From: JAEUOS01 sp965279115
GTDB taxonomy: Bacteria; Pseudomonadota; Gammaproteobacteria; Burkholderiales; JAEUOS01
Reading direction: 5' to 3'
NCBI GenBank assembly: GCA_965279115.1
Contig: OZ257137.1
Coordinates: 3,596,001-3,660,000 of the forward strand
DNA: 64,000 nucleotides
Shown: positions 9,346 to 16,599 of the stretch, piece after piece
Numbering within the stretch: the stretch's first letter is position 1
How the letters are laid out: each line of letters begins with the position of its first letter
Notes under the pieces: model-generated
What the model saw: the letters and a program-made list of their open reading frames with translations, nothing else
What the model was told of the DNA's origin: nothing
Database searches by the model: none
Program-made: the position numbers and the translations under genes

Positions 9346-9920
9346 TGCGGCGTTGCTTTTCCGGGGCCCTTGCGCTCCTGGTCGCGCTTGCGTCGGCGAC
9401 GGGTTTCGCTCGCGAAGGCGCAGTCGCACCGGGTACCGTGCCGGTGGTTGCCGGGACGGTGCAGGTGCTGTTTTCCCCGTGGGACGATATCGAGGGGGCC
9501 ATTGTGGGAGCGCTTCGTGGCGCTCGGCGGGAGGTGCTTGTGCATTCCTTCTCGTTCACCAGCAGGCCGCTGGCACGCGCCCTGATTGAAGCGCGCGCGC
9601 GCGGCGTCGATGTTCGCGTTACCGCAGACGCGGCCGAGTCCGACCGTACCGACAACAGCCGGATTCCCGATCTGGCGGCGGCGGGTATCCCGGTTTTTCT
9701 CGAGGAGCGCTATCAGAGCGCGCACAACAAGGTGATGATCATCGACGCAGCCTTGGCTGGCGGCACCGTGATTACCGGTTCGTATAACTGGACCTATGCG
9801 GCACAACGGCGCAATGCCGAGAACGTGATCATCATCACAGGGCAAAATGCAATATCGGCGCGCTATCGCATGAACTGGGAGCGGCAACGTGCCGATGCGC
9901 GACCCTACGTTCCAAAATGA
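9345..9920 (+). CDS. Secreted phospholipase D-family (Nuc-type) protein, single HKD motif
   Basis: This is a 191-residue protein with an N-terminal signal peptide (MRRCFSGALALLVALASATGF) and one complete HKD motif, AHNKVMIIDAALAGGTVITG followed by SYNWT. One motif per chain is characteristic of the Nuc/BfiL-like endonuclease branch, which works as a dimer, not of two-motif phospholipases. The ATG shares one base with the preceding stop, and its own stop overlaps the MscS start by four bases (ATGA), so it sits in a translationally coupled unit. A periplasmic or secreted nuclease or phosphodiesterase is the likely role; the substrate is not visible. Confidence 0.85.
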   Translation: MRRCFSGALALLVALASATGFAREGAVAPGTVPVVAGTVQVLFSPWDDIEGAIVGALRGARREVLVHSFSFTSRPLARALIEARARGVDVRVTADAAESDRTDNSRIPDLAAAGIPVFLEERYQSAHNKVMIIDAALAGGTVITGSYNWTYAAQRRNAENVIIITGQNAISARYRMNWERQRADARPYVPK

Positions 9921-11221
9921 GAATGAACCACATTCCGGCTTTCGTTTCCGACCTCTGGGATGACCTGCGGGAGCCGCATTTCCTTTGGCAGGCGGGTGTC
10001 CTGGTGCTGTGTCTGTGCATCGCGTGGCTGGCGGCACGGCAATTGCGCGCGGGACTGCGCAAACGTCTGGCCGGTCGTGCGGCGCTTGGGTCCGATCCCG
10101 GCCCGCAGTTGCGCTTTGTCGGTGGCGGATTCGAGCGACTCCTGTTTCCGCTGTTGGCTTTGGTCATGGTGTTCACCGGGCGACTGGTTCTTGCGCGCTT
10201 CCATCATGTCAACCTGTTGCATGTGGCGCTTCCGCTATTGACGGCCTTTGTGGCCATCCGCGCCCTTGTGTATTTGCTGCGCCACGTGTTTTCATCCAGC
10301 GGCGCATTGGCCGCGGGAGAGCGCTGGATCGCGTTCGCAGCCTGGCTTGGGGTGGCGCTGTACTTCTCCGGTTTTCTCCCGGAGGTTTCCGCGACCCTGG
10401 ACCATATGCGGTTTGCGGTCGGCAAGCACCAGGTTTCGCTTCTCCTGATCCTGCAAGGCTGCGCCTCGATCGCGCTGACGCTCCTCTTGTCGCTTTGGGT
10501 CTCTGCGTTGATAGAGGCAAGGCTCATGCAAGCGGAGTCTGTCGACATGTCCTTGCGGGTGGTGCTCGGGCGCGTGGCAAAGGCTTTGCTTGTGGTCATC
10601 GCGGTGTTGGTCAGCCTTTCCCTGGTCGGTATAGACCTCACGGTTCTGTCGGTATTCGGCGGGGCGCTGGGCGTGGGGTTGGGTCTTGGGCTACAGCGCA
10701 TTGCAAGCAATTATTTTTCCGGATTCATCATCCTTCTCGACCGCTCGATCCGCATCGGCGATGTTGTCACGGTCGACAAGTTCGGCGGCGCGGTGACGCA
10801 GATCAATACACGCTACACGGTGCTCAAGGCAGGCGACGGCACGGAGGCAATCGTGCCGAACGAGCTTCTGGTCAATTCACCTGTTTCAAACCTTTCGTTT
10901 ACCACTCGGGAAAACCGGCTTGCGATAGGCGTCGTCGTGGCTTACGACAGCGACTTGGAGGTCGTGACGCAGATTCTTCTGGACGCAGCCGGCGCGCATG
11001 CGCGGGTCTTGAAGTCTCCCGCGCCGGCGGTTTTGTTGAAGGGCTTCGGTGCCGACGGACTGGAAATGGAGCTTGGATTCTGGATACAGGATCCCGAGCA
11101 GGGCAGCAGCAATGTCCGTTCAGACCTGAATTTCGCCATCTGGCGTGGCTTTCAGGAGAAGGGCGTGACCATTCCATGTCCGCAGCGCGAAATCCGGGTG
11201 GTAAACGATCGGACTCCCTGA
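9917..11221 (+). CDS. MscS-family mechanosensitive ion channel
   Basis: The 434-residue inner-membrane protein has a hydrophobic N-terminal half with about five membrane segments. The pore-lining helix and beta domain follow: GVGLGLGLQRIASNYFSGF and LLDRSIRIGDVVTV, then TEAIVPNELLVNSPVSNLS. These are conserved MscS-core motifs. The chain is longer than MscS itself (286) because of extra N-terminal helices, as in YbdG/YnaI-like paralogues. Its start overlaps the PLD gene by four bases. Role: protection against hypo-osmotic shock. Confidence 0.92.
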   Translation: MRMNHIPAFVSDLWDDLREPHFLWQAGVLVLCLCIAWLAARQLRAGLRKRLAGRAALGSDPGPQLRFVGGGFERLLFPLLALVMVFTGRLVLARFHHVNLLHVALPLLTAFVAIRALVYLLRHVFSSSGALAAGERWIAFAAWLGVALYFSGFLPEVSATLDHMRFAVGKHQVSLLLILQGCASIALTLLLSLWVSALIEARLMQAESVDMSLRVVLGRVAKALLVVIAVLVSLSLVGIDLTVLSVFGGALGVGLGLGLQRIASNYFSGFIILLDRSIRIGDVVTVDKFGGAVTQINTRYTVLKAGDGTEAIVPNELLVNSPVSNLSFTTRENRLAIGVVVAYDSDLEVVTQILLDAAGAHARVLKSPAPAVLLKGFGADGLEMELGFWIQDPEQGSSNVRSDLNFAIWRGFQEKGVTIPCPQREIRVVNDRTP

Positions 11222-11381
11222 ATGAAGTGGCGAGCTGTTGTAGGCGCGCAACAACTTTTGCTTTGAACATCCTTGCGTATGTTGCGGGCATGCCGCACCG
11301 GGCGGGTCGGAGGGAAGTCGCGTAGAATATTGAGCGTCGTCATGTACAGCCAAATAGTCAAAGTCCCCAAGGGAGATATCA

Positions 11382-12572
11382 ATGCAGCTGTTTTCCGGTG
11401 TGTTCGACTTGAGCTTCTGGCAGCTCGTCGGCCTCACGCTTGTCCTGACCCACATCACCATCGCCGGTGTCACGATTTTTCTTCATCGTTGTCAGGCGCA
11501 CCGTGCGCTTGATCTGCACCCCGTCATCAGCCACTTTTTCCGTTTCTGGTTGTGGCTGACGACCGGAATGATCACCAAGGAATGGGCCGCGATCCATCGT
11601 AAGCACCATGCCAAATGCGAGACCCCGGAGGATCCTCACAGCCCCCAGGTGTATGGCATCAACAAGGTGCTTTGGACCGGCGTGTTTCTTTATGTGAAAG
11701 AGTCGCGCGTCAAGGAGACCATCAGCCGCTACGGTCACGGTACCCCGGACGACTGGCTTGAGCGCAACCTCTATTCCCGTCACGAGAAGCTTGGGGTCAC
11801 GCTGCTGCTGTTGATCGACATCATGTGTTTTGGTGTCATTCCGGGGTTCTTGGTCTGGGGTGTGCAGATTGCATGGATCCCTTTCTGGGCCGCGGGTGTG
11901 ATCAACGGAGTCGGGCATTGGGCGGGTTATCGCAACTTCAAGGTTTCCGATGCCAGCACCAATATCTTTCCGTGGGGCATCCTCATTGGCGGGGAAGAGT
12001 TGCACAACAACCATCATGCCTACGGGACATCAGCGAAGCTCTCGAACAAATGGTACGAATTCGACATAGGCTGGTTGTACATCCGCATTCTCGAGACCCT
12101 CGGGCTTGCCAAGGTCAAGAAGATTGCGCCGACGCCGAAATTTGTCGCTGCCCGCGCGGTTGTCGACATGGAAACCCTGCAGGCAGTCATCGCCAATCGC
12201 TACGACGTGATGTCGCGTTACGCAAAGTCGTTCAAGCTTGCCTGGCGGGAGGAACTTGCCAAGCAAAAGGAGGCGACCGCCGAGCGTTCGCGAATCGCGG
12301 CGATCAAGCGGACGCTGCACAAGGATGCGGCGGAGTTGCAGGACGCGGATCGAGCCGACCTCAAGTCCGCCCTGGACAGCAACGCCGTCCTTGCCAAGAT
12401 CTACGCCATGCGCGAGGAACTGGCTGCGCTTTGGGAGCGTTCGACTGCTTCAAGCGAACAGTTGCTCAAGGAATTGCAGGACTGGTGTTCACGCGCTGAA
12501 GCCAGCGGCATCAAGGCACTCGAAGAGTTTTCGTTGCGCCTGCGCAGCTACGCTTTGCCGCAGGGAGCCTGA
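11382..12572 (+). CDS. Acyl-lipid/acyl-CoA fatty-acid desaturase with C-terminal helical extension
   Basis: The 396-residue membrane di-iron desaturase has the three histidine boxes of the delta-9 family: HRCQAH (near residue 36), HRKHH (near 73) and HNNHH (near 208), with hydrophobic segments between them. Residues from about 250 on are soluble, charged and predicted helical (FKLAWREELAKQKEATAERS and onward), an addition of about 140 residues over the minimal enzyme. A good ribosome site (AAGGGAG) precedes the ATG. It ends 28 bases before a strong bidirectional terminator. It probably introduces a double bond into membrane acyl chains. Confidence 0.92.
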   Translation: MQLFSGVFDLSFWQLVGLTLVLTHITIAGVTIFLHRCQAHRALDLHPVISHFFRFWLWLTTGMITKEWAAIHRKHHAKCETPEDPHSPQVYGINKVLWTGVFLYVKESRVKETISRYGHGTPDDWLERNLYSRHEKLGVTLLLLIDIMCFGVIPGFLVWGVQIAWIPFWAAGVINGVGHWAGYRNFKVSDASTNIFPWGILIGGEELHNNHHAYGTSAKLSNKWYEFDIGWLYIRILETLGLAKVKKIAPTPKFVAARAVVDMETLQAVIANRYDVMSRYAKSFKLAWREELAKQKEATAERSRIAAIKRTLHKDAAELQDADRADLKSALDSNAVLAKIYAMREELAALWERSTASSEQLLKELQDWCSRAEASGIKALEEFSLRLRSYALPQGA

Positions 12573-12600
12573 CCAGTTTCCGGTAGCCCCCCTGCAAATG

Positions 12601-12631
12601 AAAAAAGCCTCGCATCGCGAGGCTTTTTTTT
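12601..12631. terminator. Bidirectional intrinsic terminator between the desaturase and rpmG
   Basis: The stem GCCTCGC (12607-12613) pairs with GCGAGGC (12617-12623) around a three-base loop. It is flanked by six A residues on the left and eight T residues on the right, so it works for both converging transcripts: the desaturase from the left, rpmB-rpmG from the right. Confidence 0.92.
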
Positions 12632-12644
12632 GACCACAAGAAAT

Positions 12645-12800
12645 TTACTTGATCTTGGTTTCCTTGAAGATCACGTGCTTGCGCGCCTTCGGATCGAACT
12701 TCTTGATTTCAATCTTCTCGGGCGTCGTGCGCTTGTTCTTCGTGGTGGTGTAGAAGAAGCCGGTGCCGGCTGTAGATTCGAGCTTGATCTTGTCACGCAT
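12645..12800 (-). CDS. rpmG: 50S ribosomal protein L33
   Basis: The 51-residue protein reads MRDKIKLESTAGTGFFYTTT and ends FKETKIK, a complete L33 of normal length. The two CxxC zinc pairs are absent, so it is the zinc-independent (C-) form. It follows rpmB by 17 bases, the usual rpmB-rpmG pair, and ends 14 bases from the terminator. Confidence 0.97.
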   Translation of the reverse strand: MRDKIKLESTAGTGFFYTTTKNKRTTPEKIEIKKFDPKARKHVIFKETKIK

Positions 12801-12817
12801 GATATGGCTCCCTGAGG

Positions 12818-13051
12818 TCAGATTTCGCCGCGCGCGCGCAGGTCGGCAAGCATGGAATCGATGCCGTTCTTGTCGATGATGCGCAGACCGGCCGAGGACA
12901 CGCGCAGACGCACCCAGCGGTTTTCGCTTTCAACAAAAAACCTGCGGTACTGCAGGTTCGGCAGAAACCGGCGCTTGGTCTTGTTGTTGGCGTGGGAAAC
13001 GTTGTTCCCGACCATCGGGCCTTTGCCCGTCACTTGGCAGACTTTTGCCAT
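12818..13051 (-). CDS. rpmB: 50S ribosomal protein L28
   Basis: The 77-residue protein starts MAKVCQVTGKGPMVGNNVSH and contains NNKTKRRFLPNLQ and the C-terminal DKNGID segment of bacterial L28. The ATG at 13051 is chosen over one six bases upstream because MAKVCQVTG is the conserved start. It is the first gene of the rpmB-rpmG unit. The 195 bases upstream, to the radC stop, hold no gene. Confidence 0.97.
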   Translation of the reverse strand: MAKVCQVTGKGPMVGNNVSHANNKTKRRFLPNLQYRRFFVESENRWVRLRVSSAGLRIIDKNGIDSMLADLRARGEI

Positions 13052-13252
13052 GAACATTTACTCCTGTTGCGGATTTGATGACCGTACCGGGGGAATTACC
13101 AGGAGGATGCGCCCGGCTCGGAAGGATTCTTCATTTTTTGGTGCTGCCACCGCGACCGACGTAATAACTCCCGGTCAAAAAATGCGAAGCCTGTAAGTAT
13201 GCATCAAAACCGTTGCAATTTCAAGACCCGGTGGTCGGGCCCTGCTGCGGGA

Positions 13253-13927
13253 TCACATTAATCCATGCTCGGCCAATGATCTGGTCTGTCGGCCCGCGAT
13301 GATGATGTGGTCGAGGACCTGTACATCGACCAGTGCCAGGGCTTCCTTCAGGGTTCGGGTCAGCATGCGGTCAGCCTGACTGGGTTCGGGGTTGCCGGAC
13401 GGATGATTGTGCGCAAGGATGGCTGCTGCGGCATTGTATGTAAGCGCACGCTTCGCGACTTCCCTAGGATAGACGCTGGTCTGTGTGAGCGTGCCGCGAA
13501 ACATCTCTTCAGCGGCCAAGAGCCGGTTGCGCGCGTCGAGGAAAAGCACGACGAATACCTCGTGCCCGAGGCCGCCAAGGCTCAAAGTCAGGTAGTCCTT
13601 TACTTCCTGGGGTGAGGTGAGGCTGGTACTTTCCTGCAGGCGCTCCTTCAGGGCGCGCCGGGTCATCTCGAAAACCGCTTGCAATTGTGCAAACTTGGCG
13701 TCGCCCATGCCGGGAATTGATGCAAAATCTTCGCGCCTGGCGGCAAACAGTCGATTCAGCCCGCCGAAATGGCCGATGAGCAGGCGTGCCAGATCTACGG
13801 CACTTTGGCCTTTGACACCTACCCGGAGAAATATCGCCAGGAGTTCCGCGTCGCTCAGCGAGTTCGCGCCAAAGCGTAATAGCCGTTCCCTCGGACGCTC
13901 GCTGACCGGCCAGTGGGTTATGGACAT
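13253..13927 (-). CDS. radC: RadC-family JAB1/MPN-domain protein
   Basis: The 224-residue protein has an N-terminal helix-hairpin-helix region (SIPGMGDAKFAQLQAVFE, about residues 70-87) and a C-terminal JAMM metalloprotease-like domain with the metal-binding sequence HNHPSGNPEPSQAD. The old name reflects a presumed repair role that has since been questioned; the biochemical function remains unsettled. It diverges from the slpA-like gene and is separated from it by 46 bases if slpA starts at 13974. Confidence 0.93.
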   Translation of the reverse strand: MSITHWPVSERPRERLLRFGANSLSDAELLAIFLRVGVKGQSAVDLARLLIGHFGGLNRLFAARREDFASIPGMGDAKFAQLQAVFEMTRRALKERLQESTSLTSPQEVKDYLTLSLGGLGHEVFVVLFLDARNRLLAAEEMFRGTLTQTSVYPREVAKRALTYNAAAAILAHNHPSGNPEPSQADRMLTRTLKEALALVDVQVLDHIIIAGRQTRSLAEHGLM

Positions 13928-13973
13928 GGTTGGCTTACAATCCTTGGTCGATTCCGTACGCCAAGCATATCTG

Positions 13974-14414
13974 ATGAATGAACATCCGGGAGTTGTCGGG
14001 CCAGGCAGCTATCTCACGCTTCGCTACCGCGTGGCCTTGCCTGACGGTACCGAGGCCGTCAGCACGTTTGGCATGAACCCCGCCACGTTGGCGTTGGGCT
14101 CGGGCCAACTGGCTGAATCGCTCGAGCGCTGCCTGATCGGCATGCGCGTGGGTGAGCGCCGTGCCTATACGCTCGAACCGGAGGCTGGTTTCGGCATGAA
14201 GAATCCGGACCTGGTCCAAAAGATCGCGTTATCCGCGTTGCCACGCGAACTTGACGAGGACGTAGGCGCGCAGGTTTCATTCACCGACGCCTCGGGCGCG
14301 GAGTTTGCCGGCACCTTGCTGGAAAAGTCCGACCGGCATGCGGTGTTCGATTTCAATCATCCGCTTGCCGGTCGTACTGTGATTTTCGAGGCCGAGATCA
14401 TCGGCGTGATGTAG
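13974..14414 (+). CDS. slpA: SlpA-like FKBP-type peptidyl-prolyl cis-trans isomerase
   Basis: With this start the protein has 146 residues, about the length of E. coli SlpA. It contains the bisected FKBP domain with an IF insertion: GSYLTLRYRVALPDGTEA at the start, LEPEAGFGMKNPDL in the middle, and VDFNHPLAGQT-like FDFNHPLAGRTVIFEAEI at the end. It acts as a cytoplasmic foldase/chaperone. An in-frame ATG at 13920 would add 18 residues but overlap the radC start region. It lies 11 bases before ispH, the common slpA-ispH pair. Confidence 0.9.
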   Translation: MNEHPGVVGPGSYLTLRYRVALPDGTEAVSTFGMNPATLALGSGQLAESLERCLIGMRVGERRAYTLEPEAGFGMKNPDLVQKIALSALPRELDEDVGAQVSFTDASGAEFAGTLLEKSDRHAVFDFNHPLAGRTVIFEAEIIGVM

Positions 14415-14425
14415 TCATCAACGGG

Positions 14426-15418
14426 ATGAATGGCATGCATGAGGAATCAGAGGTTTTGCTGGCGGAGCCCCGCGGCTTCTGCGCGGGCGTCGAACGCGCC
14501 ATTGGCATCGTTGAGCGTGCCATCGAACTGCACGGGGCGCCCATCTACGTGCGTCACGAGATCGTGCATAACAAGTATGTCGTTGAAGACCTGCGAGCCA
14601 AGGGCGCGGTATTCATCGAGGATCTCGCCCTAGTTCCTGTTGGCGCTACGCTGATTTTCAGCGCGCATGGCGTGCCTCAGTCGGTGCGTCGCGAGGCGCA
14701 GCGCCGTGGTTTCAAGGTATTCGACGCGACTTGTCCGCTGGTCACCAAAGTGCACATCGAAGTCCTGAAGATGCGCAAGGAGGGCTATGAGATCGTGATG
14801 ATCGGCCACAAAGGGCATCCGGAGGCCGAGGGGACCATGGGCCAGGCCGAGGAGGGCATGTTTCTGGTGGAATCAATCGAAGATGTCGCCAACCTGCGGG
14901 TGCGCGACCCGTCCGCAGTTGCGTATGTGACGCAAACCACGCTTTCGGTAGATGACGCAGCCAGGATCGTCGCGGCGCTGAAGGCCCGTTTTCCACTGAT
15001 CCGTGGCCCCAAAAAGGACGACATTTGCTATGCCACGCAGAATCGGCAGGACGCCGTGAAATTCATGGCGCCCATGTGTGATGTCGTCATCGTTGTCGGG
15101 TCACCCAACAGCTCGAACTCCAACCGCCTGCGCGAGGTGGCCGAGACGATGGGAACGCATGCCTACATGGTCGACCGCGCCGACCAACTCGACCCGGTCT
15201 GGCTGGCCGGCAAACGGCGGGTTGGACTGACTGCAGGCGCGTCGGCGCCCGAGGTGTTGGTGCAGGAGGTGATAGAACGCCTTGCCGCGCTTGGTGTGGG
15301 GAAAGTCAGGCGGCTCGATGGCATTGTCGAAACGATCACTTTCCCCCTGCCGAAGGGCTTGGGGCGGGAGATGGCACCTGCGTCGGGATCAACGGCGCCG
15401 GACCCGGCTCGAAGCTGA
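14426..15418 (+). CDS. ispH: 4-hydroxy-3-methylbut-2-enyl diphosphate reductase
   Basis: This 330-residue Fe-S enzyme performs the last step of the non-mevalonate pathway, giving IPP and DMAPP. The three cluster cysteines are in PRGFCAGV (Cys19), FDATCPLV and DDICYATQNRQ. The substrate-binding HEIVHN and GSPNSSNSNRL motifs are present. Its 3' end overlaps the convergent TonB-like gene by 83 bases. Confidence 0.97.
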   Translation: MNGMHEESEVLLAEPRGFCAGVERAIGIVERAIELHGAPIYVRHEIVHNKYVVEDLRAKGAVFIEDLALVPVGATLIFSAHGVPQSVRREAQRRGFKVFDATCPLVTKVHIEVLKMRKEGYEIVMIGHKGHPEAEGTMGQAEEGMFLVESIEDVANLRVRDPSAVAYVTQTTLSVDDAARIVAALKARFPLIRGPKKDDICYATQNRQDAVKFMAPMCDVVIVVGSPNSSNSNRLREVAETMGTHAYMVDRADQLDPVWLAGKRRVGLTAGASAPEVLVQEVIERLAALGVGKVRRLDGIVETITFPLPKGLGREMAPASGSTAPDPARS

Positions 15419-16019
15419 ATTCGAGCATTTTCTGGCTCCTGACGGGGCGCCCTTGCACAAGGGCGGGGGTGAACCGCACCGATCGCAGCAGCCCGAGCAA
15501 TTCGAGGGTATTGGTTTCCGAGCCCCTGCCTTCCACGACCTCCAGTTCGTCGACGCTACCACTTTCGTCGATGTAGAGGCGCACCACCCACAGCCCGGGC
15601 TGCGCGCCGGTCAGTTGCAGCAGTTCAAGCGACTCCGGTGAAACCGGAGTGGCCGCGGCTTCGACGTCGCTTGGCTTCAGGTAAAGATTGGGCTCGAACG
15701 CCAGAACAGGCGGAGTGAAAAGGCCGCTCGGTTCTGGCGTCGCATCGGCCGGAAAAGGTCCGGTAGTGACGGGACTTCCACGGCGCTGGTCGCTCGGCGT
15801 CGCGGGCGTTCCTTCAAGCACCAACGGCGACAGGGGCGCCGCCCTTTCGGACAACAAACGCACTGACAGCGTTTGGGGGGCCACTACCCGCTGGAAGGAC
15901 GCTCGAGCGCTAGGCTTCAACCCGAGCAGAAAGGCGCCGTGCCCCAATGCTGAAAGTGAAACAGCAAGCGCCAAGGTAGCACTTGGGGAAAGGCTGATCA
16001 GTGCCTTTGTCGGGAACAC
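15336..16019 (-). CDS. TonB-like energy-transducer C-terminal-domain protein
   Basis: The 227-residue product has one N-terminal hydrophobic segment (LALAVSLSALGHGAFLLGL), a proline-rich periplasmic linker and a C-terminal segment, VVRLYIDESGSVDELEVVEG with SVRFTPALVQGRPV, that matches the TonB C-terminal fold. The only usable start is GTG at 16019; there is no internal Met. It follows pilE by 49 bases on the same strand, and its last 83 bases lie opposite the end of ispH. No ExbB/ExbD genes are nearby. The partner receptor is unknown. Confidence 0.75.
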   Translation of the reverse strand: MFPTKALISLSPSATLALAVSLSALGHGAFLLGLKPSARASFQRVVAPQTLSVRLLSERAAPLSPLVLEGTPATPSDQRRGSPVTTGPFPADATPEPSGLFTPPVLAFEPNLYLKPSDVEAAATPVSPESLELLQLTGAQPGLWVVRLYIDESGSVDELEVVEGRGSETNTLELLGLLRSVRFTPALVQGRPVRSQKMLEFSFEPGPAPLIPTQVPSPAPSPSAGGK

Positions 16020-16068
16020 CTTCAGCGGGCCATCGCATACGGGGAAGCGCTTGCTTCAATTGGTCTGG

Positions 16069-16572
16069 CTACCAGCATCCATCCACGCGGCTGGCGTCAT
16101 CTGTGGTGCCATTGCTTTGCGTCCATTTTCGCCCGGTATTCGACAACGTGAGGTTCCCGCATTTCGCGTCGGTGTGCGGAGCCTTGGGTGATGCCGTAAT
16201 CGTAAAGGTTTGCGCCGCAAAGGTCAGGCTGATGTTGTAGTACGCCTTGGCCGAGTTTTCGCCGGAGAACCCCTGTATCCCTGCGGCTGTGAGCGCCGAT
16301 GGGCTGTCGGTGGCCGCCGGGCTTCCACAGGCTGAACTCGGGTAACAGTTGTTCAGGCTGTAATAGCGTTCCAGTCGAGCGGCAGCCGCGGTGAGGGCGG
16401 CTTTGCCTTCGGCCCGCTTGCTCTTGTTGACGTACTCCCTGTAGCTTGGAACCCCGATTCCTGCAAGGAGTCCGATGATGGCGACGACGATCATCAGTTC
16501 AATGATCGTGAAGCCCTTTTCCCGATAGCGGAATCCATCGGGTCGTGCGGAGCATGGGGTCAGGCATCGCAT
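16069..16572 (-). CDS. pilE: Type IV pilin / minor pilin (PilE-like)
   Basis: The 167-residue prepilin has the prepilin-peptidase motif KGFTIIELMIVVAIIGLLAG near residues 24-43, with cleavage expected after the Gly and Glu at +5. This is followed by the amphipathic helix (YREYVNKSKRAEGKAAL) and a C-terminal cysteine-containing globular region. The ATG at 16572 is chosen; a TTG at 16590 would add six residues. It is the last pilus gene of the cluster, 27 bases after pilY1, the usual place of pilE-type minor pilins in betaproteobacteria. Confidence 0.9.
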   Translation of the reverse strand: MRCLTPCSARPDGFRYREKGFTIIELMIVVAIIGLLAGIGVPSYREYVNKSKRAEGKAALTAAAARLERYYSLNNCYPSSACGSPAATDSPSALTAAGIQGFSGENSAKAYYNISLTFAAQTFTITASPKAPHTDAKCGNLTLSNTGRKWTQSNGTTDDASRVDGCW

Positions 16573-16599
16573 GGTTGAATTCTTTCGCAAAACGCAATA

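Noticed and set aside
11222..11381. Possible promoter hexamers upstream of the desaturase (TAGAAT in the 11,320s)
   Set aside because: No -35 at the right distance; too common a match in a region of this size.
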